The notes beneath the pieces were generated by a model. It was not told the origin of the DNA and searched no databases. It was given only the letters and a program-made list of their open reading frames with translations. Made by a program: the position numbers and the translations under genes. Positions 1-7,175 of a stretch of DNA of 22,351 nt are shown here, in pieces; position 1 is the stretch's first letter; the number at the start of each line of letters is the position of its first letter. Source of the DNA: Oscillospiraceae bacterium (GTDB lineage Bacteria > Bacillota > Clostridia > Oscillospirales > Oscillospiraceae); NCBI GenBank assembly GCA_024404735.1, contig JAKSPP010000006.1, positions 1 to 22,351 on the forward strand, in the 5' to 3' direction.

Positions 1-32
1 TGATATAGTCCCCTTAGAGTAGACACTTGAAA
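1..32 (+). repeat. IS left terminal inverted repeat (IRL)
   Basis: Begins TGATATAGTCCCC and carries AGTAGACA at 18-25. It pairs with the right repeat at 1542-1573. Bases 4-9 (TATAGT) can act as the -10 box of a junction promoter once the element circularises. Confidence 0.8.
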
Positions 33-66
33 TAATAAAAATTTCGAGACTACACTAAGGGGACTA
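6..66 (+). promoter_or_regulatory. 17-bp inverted repeat covering the orfA ribosome binding site
   Basis: Arms 6-22 and 50-66 are complementary at 16 of 17 positions, with a 27-nt loop. The right arm contains AAGGGG (57-62), the likely Shine-Dalgarno of orfA (ATG at 72). A transcript entering from outside would include both arms and fold, hiding the binding site. A transcript started inside the loop would not. This resembles the protection of transposase genes from read-through transcription known in several insertion sequences; its role here is inferred. Confidence 0.6.
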
Positions 67-71
67 TTTTC

Positions 72-596
72 ATGCCAAGAAAGAGTCACAAAAACCAAAA
101 ATACAGTAATGAACTTAAGCAAAACGCAATTCAGGATTACTTGTCAGGTAAAGGCAGTTTGAGACAGATCAGTAAAAAATATGGTTTGTCGGACAAAAAA
201 TCGCTCTGGGAGTGGATCCAGTGTTATAATGGTCATAAAGAATTCGGGGAGCGATCCGCATCGACAGGAGAGATCTATATGACCAAAGGTAGAAAGACTA
301 CAAAAGAGGAACGAGCAGAAATTGTAGCATTTTGTATAGAACATGGTAAGGATTACGGTTTGACCGTACTGACCTACCAAGTGTCCTACCAGCAGATTTA
401 TTCATGGGTCAAAAAGTACGAGCAAAAAGGTGTAGAAGGACTTGTAGATCGTCGTGGCAAAGCCAAGCCAGAGGACGAACTAAGTGAAGCGGATTGTCTG
501 CGCATGGAGAATAAGATTCTTCTTGCAAAGTTGAAAGACCGAGAGATGGAGATTGCCTTATTAAAAAAACTGAAGGAGCTGGAAGGAGGCGATTAG
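72..596 (+). CDS. IS3-family transposase OrfA (helix-turn-helix subunit)
   Basis: This 174-aa protein is the DNA-binding half of an IS3-family transposase. It has two helix-turn-helix segments, one near residues 30-50 (around LRQISKKYGLSDKKSLWEW) and one near 98-120 (around VSYQQIYSWVKKYEQKG). The C-terminal stretch rich in Leu, Lys and Glu (about 145-172) is the usual leucine-zipper that mediates multimerisation with OrfAB. The duplicated HTH and the length fit the IS150 subgroup. The ATG at 72 follows AAGGGG at 57-62, which lies inside an inverted repeat. The gene ends just after the A7 slippery run at 563-569, where ribosomes can shift to the -1 frame and make the full OrfAB transposase. 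OrfA alone usually regulates transposition. Confidence 0.92.
   Translation: MPRKSHKNQKYSNELKQNAIQDYLSGKGSLRQISKKYGLSDKKSLWEWIQCYNGHKEFGERSASTGEIYMTKGRKTTKEERAEIVAFCIEHGKDYGLTVLTYQVSYQQIYSWVKKYEQKGVEGLVDRRGKAKPEDELSEADCLRMENKILLAKLKDREMEIALLKKLKELEGGD
563..570 (+). other. Programmed -1 frameshift site (A7 then C) for OrfAB
   Basis: In the orfA frame the codons are TTA AAA AAA CTG. The seven adenines form an A AAA AAA slippery heptamer. A -1 shift here enters the orfB frame as ACT GAA GGA GCT and continues without a stop through the orfB ATG at 626, giving a single OrfAB polypeptide spanning 72-1489. An AGGAGG sequence follows at about 584-589. IS3-family elements make their active transposase this way. 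The slippery run and open frame are seen; the frameshift rate is not. Confidence 0.8.
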
Positions 597-625
597 TAAG
601 CGGAGTACGGCAGGAGCAGGCCTAT

Positions 626-1489
626 ATGGCAATTACTTATCTTCACGATACTGAACATTATCCAATTCAAAAGCTGTGTGCATTATTACATCTGAATCGA
701 TCCAGCTATTACAAGTGGAAGAAACGAGTTCCTAGTGTAAGTCAGATGACAAATGAACAACTAATTGTCTGGATAAAGGAATTATATGAAGAACAGGATG
801 GCATTCTTGGATATCGCCAAATGACAATTGCCGTTAACCGGCTCCACAACACCCAATATAACAAGAAACGGATTTATAGATTGATGCAGATTCTGCATAT
901 AAAATCTGTTTGCAGAATTAAGAAAAAGACTTATATTCCTTCCACGCCGGAAACAGTAGCAGAGAATGTGTTGGGCAGAGAGTTCTACGCAGATGCGCCC
1001 AATGAGAAATGGCTGACAGATGTGACAGAATTCAAATTCTATGTTGGTTCGGAAATAAAGAAGCTGTATTTAAGTGCAATATTCGATTTGTATGATAGGC
1101 GAATTGTGGCCTATAAGATTGGTCTGAGTAACAATAACCAGTTGGTATTTGATACATTCGATGAAGCGGTTGCTCTGAATCCTGATGCACATCCATTATT
1201 CCATAGTGACCGAGGATTCCAATACACCAGTAAAACATTCCACAACAAGCTGATGGAAGCCAAGATGCGGCAGAGCATGTCAAGAGTTGGCAGATGCATT
1301 GACAACGGCCCGATGGAAGGCTTTTGGGGTATCTTGAAATCCGAGATGTATTATCTGAGGAAATTTACCTCTCATGAAGAACTGACACTTGCTATTGAAA
1401 ACTACATTTACTTCTACAACACAAAACGTTTTCAAAAGAAACTGCATTGCATGACACCAATAGAATACCATCTGGCCTATGCAGCATAA
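626..1489 (+). CDS. IS3-family transposase OrfB (DDE integrase domain)
   Basis: This is the catalytic half of the transposase, a 287-aa product if started at the ATG at 626. It is normally made as an OrfAB fusion, and its frame is open upstream to the slippery run at 563-569. An HTH_21-like region (about residues 45-100) precedes the retroviral-integrase-type rve core. The catalytic triad is visible: Asp132 in WLTDVTEF, Asp195 in HSDRGFQY and Glu231 in NGPMEGFWG. The D-to-E gap is exactly 35 residues, the DD(35)E signature. The C-terminal YNTKRFQKKL and MTPIEY motifs are also standard. Nothing looks broken. Confidence 0.93.
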   Translation: MAITYLHDTEHYPIQKLCALLHLNRSSYYKWKKRVPSVSQMTNEQLIVWIKELYEEQDGILGYRQMTIAVNRLHNTQYNKKRIYRLMQILHIKSVCRIKKKTYIPSTPETVAENVLGREFYADAPNEKWLTDVTEFKFYVGSEIKKLYLSAIFDLYDRRIVAYKIGLSNNNQLVFDTFDEAVALNPDAHPLFHSDRGFQYTSKTFHNKLMEAKMRQSMSRVGRCIDNGPMEGFWGILKSEMYYLRKFTSHEELTLAIENYIYFYNTKRFQKKLHCMTPIEYHLAYAA

Positions 1490-1541
1490 AGAATTCCCAC
1501 CCTGCTTCTGCAAGGTGGGAACCAAGTAAATGTTTTTGTTT

Positions 1542-1573
1542 TTTCTACTGTCTACTTGACAGGGGGCACATCA
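1542..1573 (-). repeat. IS right terminal inverted repeat (IRR)
   Basis: The reverse complement begins TGATGTGCCCCCTG and contains AAGTAGACAG, matching the left repeat. It carries an outward-facing TTGACA (1556-1561, plus strand), 12 nt inside the tip, as expected for the -35 half of an IS3-family circle-junction promoter. Confidence 0.8.
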
Positions 1574-1575
1574 CG

Positions 1576-1598
1576 CCCCATCCGGTGGGGGATTTTTT
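1576..1598 (+). terminator. Intrinsic terminator just outside the IS right end
   Basis: CCCCA (1576-1579 plus 1580) pairs with TGGGG (1586-1590) around a TCCGG loop, followed by a run of six T (1593-1598). It may be the terminator of a host gene that once lay left of the IS, or it may shield the downstream promoter from IS read-through. Confidence 0.6.
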
Positions 1599-1649
1599 GT
1601 TCACAATTTGTATCTGCTCACCTATATATTTATAACTGACAAAAAACAA

Positions 1650-1678
1650 TTGACAATTATAGTATGGGGCTCTATAAT
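1650..1678 (+). promoter_or_regulatory. Consensus promoter of the riboswitch-controlled operon
   Basis: TTGACA (1650-1655), a 17-nt spacer and TATAAT (1673-1678) match the housekeeping consensus at all twelve positions. Transcription should begin near 1685, just ahead of the structured leader. A perfect promoter suggests that control is exerted mainly after initiation, by the riboswitch and terminators. Confidence 0.85.
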
Positions 1679-1696
1679 TTATACATAAAAACTTAA

Positions 1697-2090
1697 TATT
1701 GCTCCGGCTTTTGTGGCATAGTGCGCGACCGGAGGAACGCTGTTTTTTGCGCTTCCGAAGACACGCATTCTTGTTAAACAAGTGTTTGCTTAACAAGGGA
1801 ATCGGGTTAAATTCCCGAACACGGACCGGGAGAAAGCACTGAAGGATATTGGACATCCCTCTGTTTGGATGAATTTCATAAGCTAATTCTTCATGTCTGC
1901 GGTTTTCCGCAGAAGGCACTCGGTTTAGTAGCTGTGGTTATGGAGCACGTTCTCTGTCCGCCCAAAGAAGGCGGATACTGCGAAAGCAGGTCATTGGAAT
2001 CCCTGAAGCGGGGAGGAGAGAAGGCGAGAAAGCTGTGCGCTGATGCGTTTTCCGCATCTGAACATATAAGTCAGAAGACCTACACAAATT
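1697..2090 (+). promoter_or_regulatory. Cobalamin (B12) riboswitch-like aptamer, enlarged
   Basis: Several cobalamin-riboswitch core elements appear in the expected order. These are GGGAATCGGGTTAAATTCCC (1797-1816), with a CGGG/CCCG stem (1803-1806 with 1814-1817), then GCACTG (about 1836), CATTGGAATCCC with GGGGAGG (about 1992-2016), AAGGCGAG, and the near-diagnostic 3' motif AAGTCAGAAGACCTAC (2068-2083). Peripheral stems are clear: CTCCGG/CCGGAG (1702-1707, 1729-1734), TTGTTAA/TTAACAA (1771-1777, 1790-1796), a 7-bp stem with a TTTT loop (1896-1913), TCCGCC/GGCGGA (1957-1975), a GAAA-tetraloop stem (1978-1989) and GATGCG/CGCATC (2042-2058). The span is longer than the usual roughly 200 nt, with extra hairpins between the core parts. 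The downstream transport genes fit the class. Boundaries are approximate and the fold was not computed. Confidence 0.75.
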
Positions 2091-2172
2091 GAGGCAGTGA
2101 TGAGAGTCATTGTGTCATTTTGCGCCGAAGAAACAAAAGAGATTTTCTCTGTTTCTTAACATTACATACAAA

Positions 2173-2201
2173 AGCGGCTTTGTTAGGGCCGCTTTTTCTT
2201 T
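2173..2201 (+). terminator. Intrinsic terminator, probable riboswitch expression platform
   Basis: AGCGGC (2173-2178) pairs with GCCGCT (2188-2193) around a 9-nt loop, followed by a T-rich tract. It lies about 90 nt after the aptamer and 170 nt before the first gene, where a riboswitch-controlled terminator is expected. When cobalamin is plentiful it would stop transcription of the operon. Confidence 0.75.
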
Positions 2202-2213
2202 TCCCCGAAAGGC

Positions 2214-2248
2214 GGATGCGGCATTTTATTGCGGCATTCGTCTTTTTT
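2214..2248 (+). terminator. Second terminator-like hairpin in the leader
   Basis: GGATGCGGCA (2214-2223) pairs with TGCGGCATTC (2230-2239) at nine of ten positions (one G-U wobble, one mismatch), followed by GTC and six T (2243-2248). It comes directly after the first terminator, so the leader has tandem stops. Confidence 0.55.
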
Positions 2249-2372
2249 CTTTAAGAGCCGAAGCAGGAAGCTCCGCTTTGCAAGTCTGCGCAAAAGCGAG
2301 GCTTTAACCCTTTTTGCATCCCCGGCGGGATGTTTATACATATTATAAATCAATTAATACGGGAGAAAACTT

Positions 2373-5300
2373 ATGAAGAAAAAAGTGTTAGCCATACTTC
2401 TGGTTATTGTTATGCTGCTTGGAATTATGCCTGCTATGGCAATGGCAGATGGTATTTCCGTAACAGACGGGGTCCTTTCTGTTGCCTTCGAGCAATGTAA
2501 AAAAATCGGCATGTTTATGGAAATGGCCGATTTATATTATCTGGATGCTTCAGAAACCGAAGGAGCATCAAGTATTAAATTTGTCGATTTGACAGACGAT
2601 GTTATTGAAGACTCAACTATCGCCGGAATGTTCAGCCAAACAGCAATGGTGTCCGATACAAATATTGCCCCTATTACAGCAGACTATGCTGCGCCCAAAT
2701 CCAAAATTGAGGAATCGGATAATATTGAATTTTACAACGGCTACTCAGCAGATTCTTTAGGCGCAAATCTTTACGGTTATTTTATTATTGACGGCAGTGA
2801 AGATATGAATATGTATGCCGTTATTATAAATATCGTTCCCGAAAAAATTCCCGACCCCGAAGCTCCAACATTCACTGCAAAGGTTGGAGACCTCGAAATC
2901 TCTCAGAGTGATGCAGAGTATACGGAAAACGGATACACCTATTACGGAATGGTATATGACCCCGAAAATCCGTATGCAGATAACTACGGCTATATCTACC
3001 CCGAAATGCAGTGCGACCTCTATACTATTGTTGTTCCGGCAGGTACAGAAACCGTTGATTTCACCTTCTCCGAAGCTTGCCTTCCCTTTGGTTATGACGA
3101 TGATGCCTATAACTGTACAGAGGGCATGACCGAATACGGAGGCGGATTTACCGGAACTACAAGCGCAACACGCAGCGTTGACAGGGATAAGGCCGGAAAA
3201 TCTGACTTTGTTCAGGTTCAGTCTCCTTATGATGGTGCTGATAATTCGGTATGTTTTTATGCAATAACCTTTAAGACTGCAGCCGAGGATGCCGAAATAA
3301 GCATAACTCTGGCAAATGGCGGTGAAATCATCAATGACAGGAACGGCAATGCCATTGTCTGTGCTCCCGTTACCGTTTCCGACAGGAATGCAGACGGAAT
3401 CCTTTCAATCGATGAAGCCCTCTATGCAGTCCATGAAGCATATTATGAAGGCGGAGCCGAGGCGGGATATGCCTCATCTGTCGGCAAGTTGGGACTTTCC
3501 CTTGACAAGCTCTGGGGAAACACAAGCTACAACTTCGGATACTATGTTAACGATGAAATGGCATGGAGCTTAGCCGACCCCGTTAAAGAGGGCAACTATC
3601 TTGCGGCCTTTATAACCGAGAGCTCATACCCCGACAATGAGGGATATTCATGGTTCACAGAAAAGGAGCTTACCGGTGCTGCAGGCTCTTCCGTTGAAAT
3701 TGAGCTTAAAACCATCGTCGGATACGATGAGTCCTGGAATTCCGTTGCAGGCCCCTGCGAAGGCGCCACGATTACCATTAACGGTAAAGAGCAGGATGCC
3801 GTTACCGATGAAAACGGAAAAGCAACTATTATTCTTCCTTCAACAGGAGAACTCCTTATATCTGCATCCAAAACCAAAACAGTAAATGACAAATCCGTTA
3901 CCGCAATCATTGCGCCTGTATGCATCGCAACCTCCACCGCTCCATCCAATGCCAAAGTTACCGTACCTTCAGATGCAGTTCTCACGATGGAGATGAAGAA
4001 CTACCAGAAAAACAGCGATTATAATTATCGTCCGTTTGATCCTATGGAGGCAGTTTTAGCCGAGGATAATGGTGACGGTACTACTACTTACTACTTCAAC
4101 ATGACCGATAAAAAGGATCATTACTATCGAGTCAGCGGGGAAAACTACGTAACCTATGCCGGATATGTAACCTTCTCTGCTGCAGGCGGCCTTAATCTGG
4201 TCATCTCCAAAACACAACTCATGCCCGAGGGAAAAACAGCCTCCACCATTGACCACGATGTCACTTCAAACAACGGCTTCAATGTTGCCGATGTTTATCT
4301 TAACATTAATCCCCGGGGTTATCTTAAGATGAACGCAGTGGGCGATACCTATCAGCTTATTCACCTCAGAAACTGGGAAGCTATAAACAGCACAACCGCA
4401 AACGTATTTGTTGAGCCCGATTATCACGTAAGTGTCCTTGATATGGACGGAAAAGAAAGCGACAGTGTTCTTTCTGTCAGCGAGTCCGGACTTATTTCTG
4501 CAACAGGCGAGGGCAGCGCAATAGTTCTCGTCACCTATGATGCAATGAGCTATGCACAGTCTCTTGCAGCAGCCGGCACCTTCTACGGTGCTATCTGGCC
4601 CGAAAACACCGGCGTATTTGTTGTAAGCGTCGGAGCAGAAGACAGCGGAATCGACACGGGCATGACCGTAAACGAAGGCCTCAACCCGGAGGATACTTCG
4701 GCAGGAAAGCTTGCGGGAGATGCTCTTGATGCAGAGCTTGATATTATCTACTTCATCGGCGAATCCGGAGAATACACCTTCACTCCCGGCACCGAGGGAT
4801 GCACTGTTTCCGTAGCTAATCCCACTGTTAAGGAAACAATGAGCTTCTCCGGCTTTGATACAGTTTCCGCAAACAGTGACGGAAGCTTTACCGTTCCTCT
4901 TAAAGAAGGACGCAATATTGTAAAGCTTGAAAAGGATGGCAAGGCAGAATACCAGGTTATTTCCGCAAAGGCCGTTACCGCTGTTATCAACGACGGAAAT
5001 CCCGTTCACCCGGGCGATGCCATAAATATTAAGTTCTCTACCCTTTATCACCCGTCAAACAAGCTTGCGGGTGTATACAATATGAGCGCCGTTGCAATCT
5101 ACACCGATGTCGACGGTTATGAGGGAAAACTTATAGGCGCAACCAGCGCACAGTATAATTTTGCCTCCACCGAAAAGTGCCAGACCGTTGCAGGAGAAAT
5201 TATCAAGTCCACCACTGCATTCGGTGTAGCCTTTAAGGTCGGAAATTCCTTATATGTTCCCGCCGACTATACCGGGGATACAATGACTCTGTCCGGCGGC

Positions 5301-7064
5301 ACAATCGTAGTTTCCGGTTACGGTGACCCCTTTGGCAACCACCGCGGAATTACTCTCGAGTCCGGAAAAGCACCCAACTTAAATGCAGTTATGAAAGAGG
5401 GCTACCTTGGAGTATTGCCCGATATCGAAATACCCATTGTTACTTCCGAGGCTGAAAGCGTAAGCATTGATACCTCCGCAGTGAAGAAAACCGGATACTA
5501 TGCCGGAGACAGTCTCGACACCTCAAAGCTTATTGTTACAGTCACCTACGCAGACGGAACAAGCGCACAGACAAGCGACTACACAATTGAGCCGGCTGTT
5601 CTTACCGAGGAAACCACCTCTGTTACCATCACCTGCAATGGTGAAAGCGCAGAGATTACCGGCCTCACCGTTAATCCCCTTCTGGTAACCAAGATTGCCG
5701 TTACAACCCAGCCCGCAAACAAAACCTACACCGCCGGCGACACCTTTGACCCCACCGGAATGGTTATTACCGCTACCTACAACAGCAAGGCAACCGCAGT
5801 AACTTATGATTATACCTACTCCCCCACCGTTCTTGAAGAAGGCACAACCAAGGTAACCATTACCTACACCGGTACGGACACCACCGCAACACGCACAGCC
5901 ACAGTCAGCGGAATAGTTGTCAAGCCCGCAGAGGACGATGGTGATGAAGAGCCGGCCGAGAAGATTACAATAACCGTTTCCGTTCTGGGCGACACCATTC
6001 ACGACAGTGACACAGACGGCGAGGTTCACACCTTAAAGGCCGGAAACCTCACAGCCTGGGTTGACGCAGAGGAAGTAAGCCTTGACAGTGATGCTTATGT
6101 CATTGATGCTCTGAGCCGTGTACTCGGTATGAAAGGAATTCCCTACACCAATGACGGCGGAAACTATATCAGCGCCGTAAAGGGTCTTGCCGAATTTTCC
6201 AACGGCAATAACTCCGGCTGGATGTACACCCTGAACGGAGAGTATCCTCTTCTTGGTGTTGCCGAGCAGAAGCTCAGCGACGGAGATGTCATTGTATTCC
6301 ATTACACCGATGATTACACCAAAGAAGATTTCGGAACGGACTTCAATGAGCCTGTCAGCACTCCCACAAGTGCAGACAGAAGGGCAGCCGAAGAGGTAAG
6401 CAGGGCCATTGATGCAATAGGCGAGGTTAGCGCCGACAAGGCAGATGAAATCAAGGCTGCAAGAGAGGCCTACAACGCACTGACCGATACCCAGAAAAAG
6501 CTTGTTGAAAATGAGGATGTTCTTGCGGCAGCCGAGAAGAAGCTTGCGGAGATACTCTCCGGAAACAACAGATTCATTGATGTTCACGAGGACGACTGGT
6601 TTGCCGCCTCTGTTGATTATGCCCTCGGCAAAGGCCTTATGAACGGCGTATCCGACACAGAATTTGCACCCAATGCCTGCATGACAAGAGCAATGCTTAT
6701 GACCGTTCTTGCACGTATGGCAGGGGTTGACACCTCTACAGGCGAAAACTGGTACGATGCCGGAATGGAATGGGCAATGGAAAACGGCATTTCCGACGGC
6801 AGCAATCCCGAGGCAAACATCACCCGTGAGCAGCTTGTTACAATGCTCTGGCGTTACGCAGGCTCTCCCGAGGCAGAGGCAGACCTCTCTGCATACACCG
6901 ATGAAGGTGATGTAAGCGACTGGGCAAGAGCAGCAATGCAGTGGGCAATATCCGTCGGCCTTATAAAGGGCAGAACCGAGACCTCTATTGCTCCCGCAGG
7001 CACAGCAACAAGAGCCGAGGTTGCAACTATACTCATGCGTTATTCCGAAAACACGGCAAAATAA
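2373..7064 (+). CDS. Large SLH surface protein with DUF4430 domain (corrinoid capture?)
   Basis: This 1563-aa exported protein is probably held on the cell wall and is a candidate corrinoid-binding surface protein. Residues 1-26 are a signal peptide ending AMAMA|DG. The N-terminal third is unfamiliar but includes an EF-hand-like loop, D337-R-N-A-D-G-I-L-S-I-D-E348, followed by a segment (LSLDKLWGNTSYNFGYYVND) that resembles DUF4430-associated modules. Two bacterial Ig-like (Big_3-type) domains occupy about 1028-1190. A DUF4430/transcobalamin C-terminal-like domain covers about 1197-1318, with the SGWMYTLNGEYP and LSDGDVIVFHY motifs. A helical, coiled-coil-prone linker (about 1332-1395) leads to three SLH repeats (about 1400-1560) that bind secondary cell-wall polymer. 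GGGAGA at 2361-2366 sets the ATG. It is the first gene after the B12-type riboswitch. The ligand is inferred from domain and context; general adhesin function is the alternative. Confidence 0.85.
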   Translation: MKKKVLAILLVIVMLLGIMPAMAMADGISVTDGVLSVAFEQCKKIGMFMEMADLYYLDASETEGASSIKFVDLTDDVIEDSTIAGMFSQTAMVSDTNIAPITADYAAPKSKIEESDNIEFYNGYSADSLGANLYGYFIIDGSEDMNMYAVIINIVPEKIPDPEAPTFTAKVGDLEISQSDAEYTENGYTYYGMVYDPENPYADNYGYIYPEMQCDLYTIVVPAGTETVDFTFSEACLPFGYDDDAYNCTEGMTEYGGGFTGTTSATRSVDRDKAGKSDFVQVQSPYDGADNSVCFYAITFKTAAEDAEISITLANGGEIINDRNGNAIVCAPVTVSDRNADGILSIDEALYAVHEAYYEGGAEAGYASSVGKLGLSLDKLWGNTSYNFGYYVNDEMAWSLADPVKEGNYLAAFITESSYPDNEGYSWFTEKELTGAAGSSVEIELKTIVGYDESWNSVAGPCEGATITINGKEQDAVTDENGKATIILPSTGELLISASKTKTVNDKSVTAIIAPVCIATSTAPSNAKVTVPSDAVLTMEMKNYQKNSDYNYRPFDPMEAVLAEDNGDGTTTYYFNMTDKKDHYYRVSGENYVTYAGYVTFSAAGGLNLVISKTQLMPEGKTASTIDHDVTSNNGFNVADVYLNINPRGYLKMNAVGDTYQLIHLRNWEAINSTTANVFVEPDYHVSVLDMDGKESDSVLSVSESGLISATGEGSAIVLVTYDAMSYAQSLAAAGTFYGAIWPENTGVFVVSVGAEDSGIDTGMTVNEGLNPEDTSAGKLAGDALDAELDIIYFIGESGEYTFTPGTEGCTVSVANPTVKETMSFSGFDTVSANSDGSFTVPLKEGRNIVKLEKDGKAEYQVISAKAVTAVINDGNPVHPGDAINIKFSTLYHPSNKLAGVYNMSAVAIYTDVDGYEGKLIGATSAQYNFASTEKCQTVAGEIIKSTTAFGVAFKVGNSLYVPADYTGDTMTLSGGTIVVSGYGDPFGNHRGITLESGKAPNLNAVMKEGYLGVLPDIEIPIVTSEAESVSIDTSAVKKTGYYAGDSLDTSKLIVTVTYADGTSAQTSDYTIEPAVLTEETTSVTITCNGESAEITGLTVNPLLVTKIAVTTQPANKTYTAGDTFDPTGMVITATYNSKATAVTYDYTYSPTVLEEGTTKVTITYTGTDTTATRTATVSGIVVKPAEDDGDEEPAEKITITVSVLGDTIHDSDTDGEVHTLKAGNLTAWVDAEEVSLDSDAYVIDALSRVLGMKGIPYTNDGGNYISAVKGLAEFSNGNNSGWMYTLNGEYPLLGVAEQKLSDGDVIVFHYTDDYTKEDFGTDFNEPVSTPTSADRRAAEEVSRAIDAIGEVSADKADEIKAAREAYNALTDTQKKLVENEDVLAAAEKKLAEILSGNNRFIDVHEDDWFAASVDYALGKGLMNGVSDTEFAPNACMTRAMLMTVLARMAGVDTSTGENWYDAGMEWAMENGISDGSNPEANITREQLVTMLWRYAGSPEAEADLSAYTDEGDVSDWARAAMQWAISVGLIKGRTETSIAPAGTATRAEVATILMRYSENTAK

Positions 7065-7100
7065 AAACTACCCGGTTTAATCCGAAACAATAAAACAGAG

Positions 7101-7136
7101 CGGGAAAGCACCCAAAGACCTACGGGTGCTTTCCCG
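7101..7136 (+). other. Perfect 13-bp intercistronic stem-loop
   Basis: CGGGAAAGCACCC (7101-7113) and GGGTGCTTTCCCG (7124-7136) pair without mismatch around a 10-nt loop. No T-run follows, so this is probably not a strong terminator. It may protect or process the message between the first and second operon genes. A partial stop is possible. Confidence 0.6.
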
Positions 7137-7175
7137 ACAAAACAGTATTCCTCATATTCACATCGGGAGGCAAAT

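Larger units (their letters stand above)
1..1573 (+). mobile_element. Complete IS3-family (IS150-like) insertion sequence
   Basis: The element starts with TG at base 1 and ends with CA at 1573. Its terminal inverted repeats match at about 22 of 32 positions and share a GTAGACA core. It carries two overlapping-frame genes, orfA and orfB, with a -1 slippery run between them and an intact DDE triad, so it looks active. Its AT-richer codon use differs from the host genes that follow. The left flank is outside the window, so the target duplication cannot be checked, and the true left end could lie a base or two earlier. It sits about 77 bp upstream of the consensus promoter of the corrinoid-uptake operon and does not interrupt any gene visible here. 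Confidence 0.9.
1574..2372 (+). other. Non-coding leader between the IS and the uptake operon
   Basis: No credible gene lies in these 799 bases. In order the region holds a short hairpin terminator (1576-1598), a consensus sigma-A-type promoter (1650-1678), a cobalamin-riboswitch-like RNA (about 1697-2090), a bulged hairpin (AGAAAC 2129-2134 with GTTTCT 2151-2156, plus AGAG/CTCT inside) and two terminator-like hairpins (2173-2201 and 2214-2248). A looser fold follows, in which AAGAGCC near 2252 can pair with GGCTTT near 2300 ahead of a T-run. The ribosome binding site GGGAGA (2361-2366) for the next gene closes it. If transcription starts near 1685, the 5' leader is close to 690 nt. Short reading frames here lack ribosome binding sites and family signatures. 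Confidence 0.75.

Noticed and set aside
1447..2307. Several short open frames on both strands between the IS and the first operon gene (for example 1545-1919 minus, 1865-2092 plus, 2110-2307 plus)
   Set aside because: They lie across the riboswitch stems and terminators, have no ribosome binding sites and no family signatures.
2314..2346. Possible second promoter just before the 1563-aa gene (TTGCAT near 2314, TATTAT near 2341)
   Set aside because: The spacing is about 21 nt and the -35 is weak; the AT-rich stretch before the ribosome binding site explains it equally well.
4266..6587. Large minus-strand frames inside the 1563-aa gene (4266-5051, 5523-6029, 6033-6587)
   Set aside because: They are composition artefacts opposite a well-supported gene, with no ribosome binding sites or recognisable domains.
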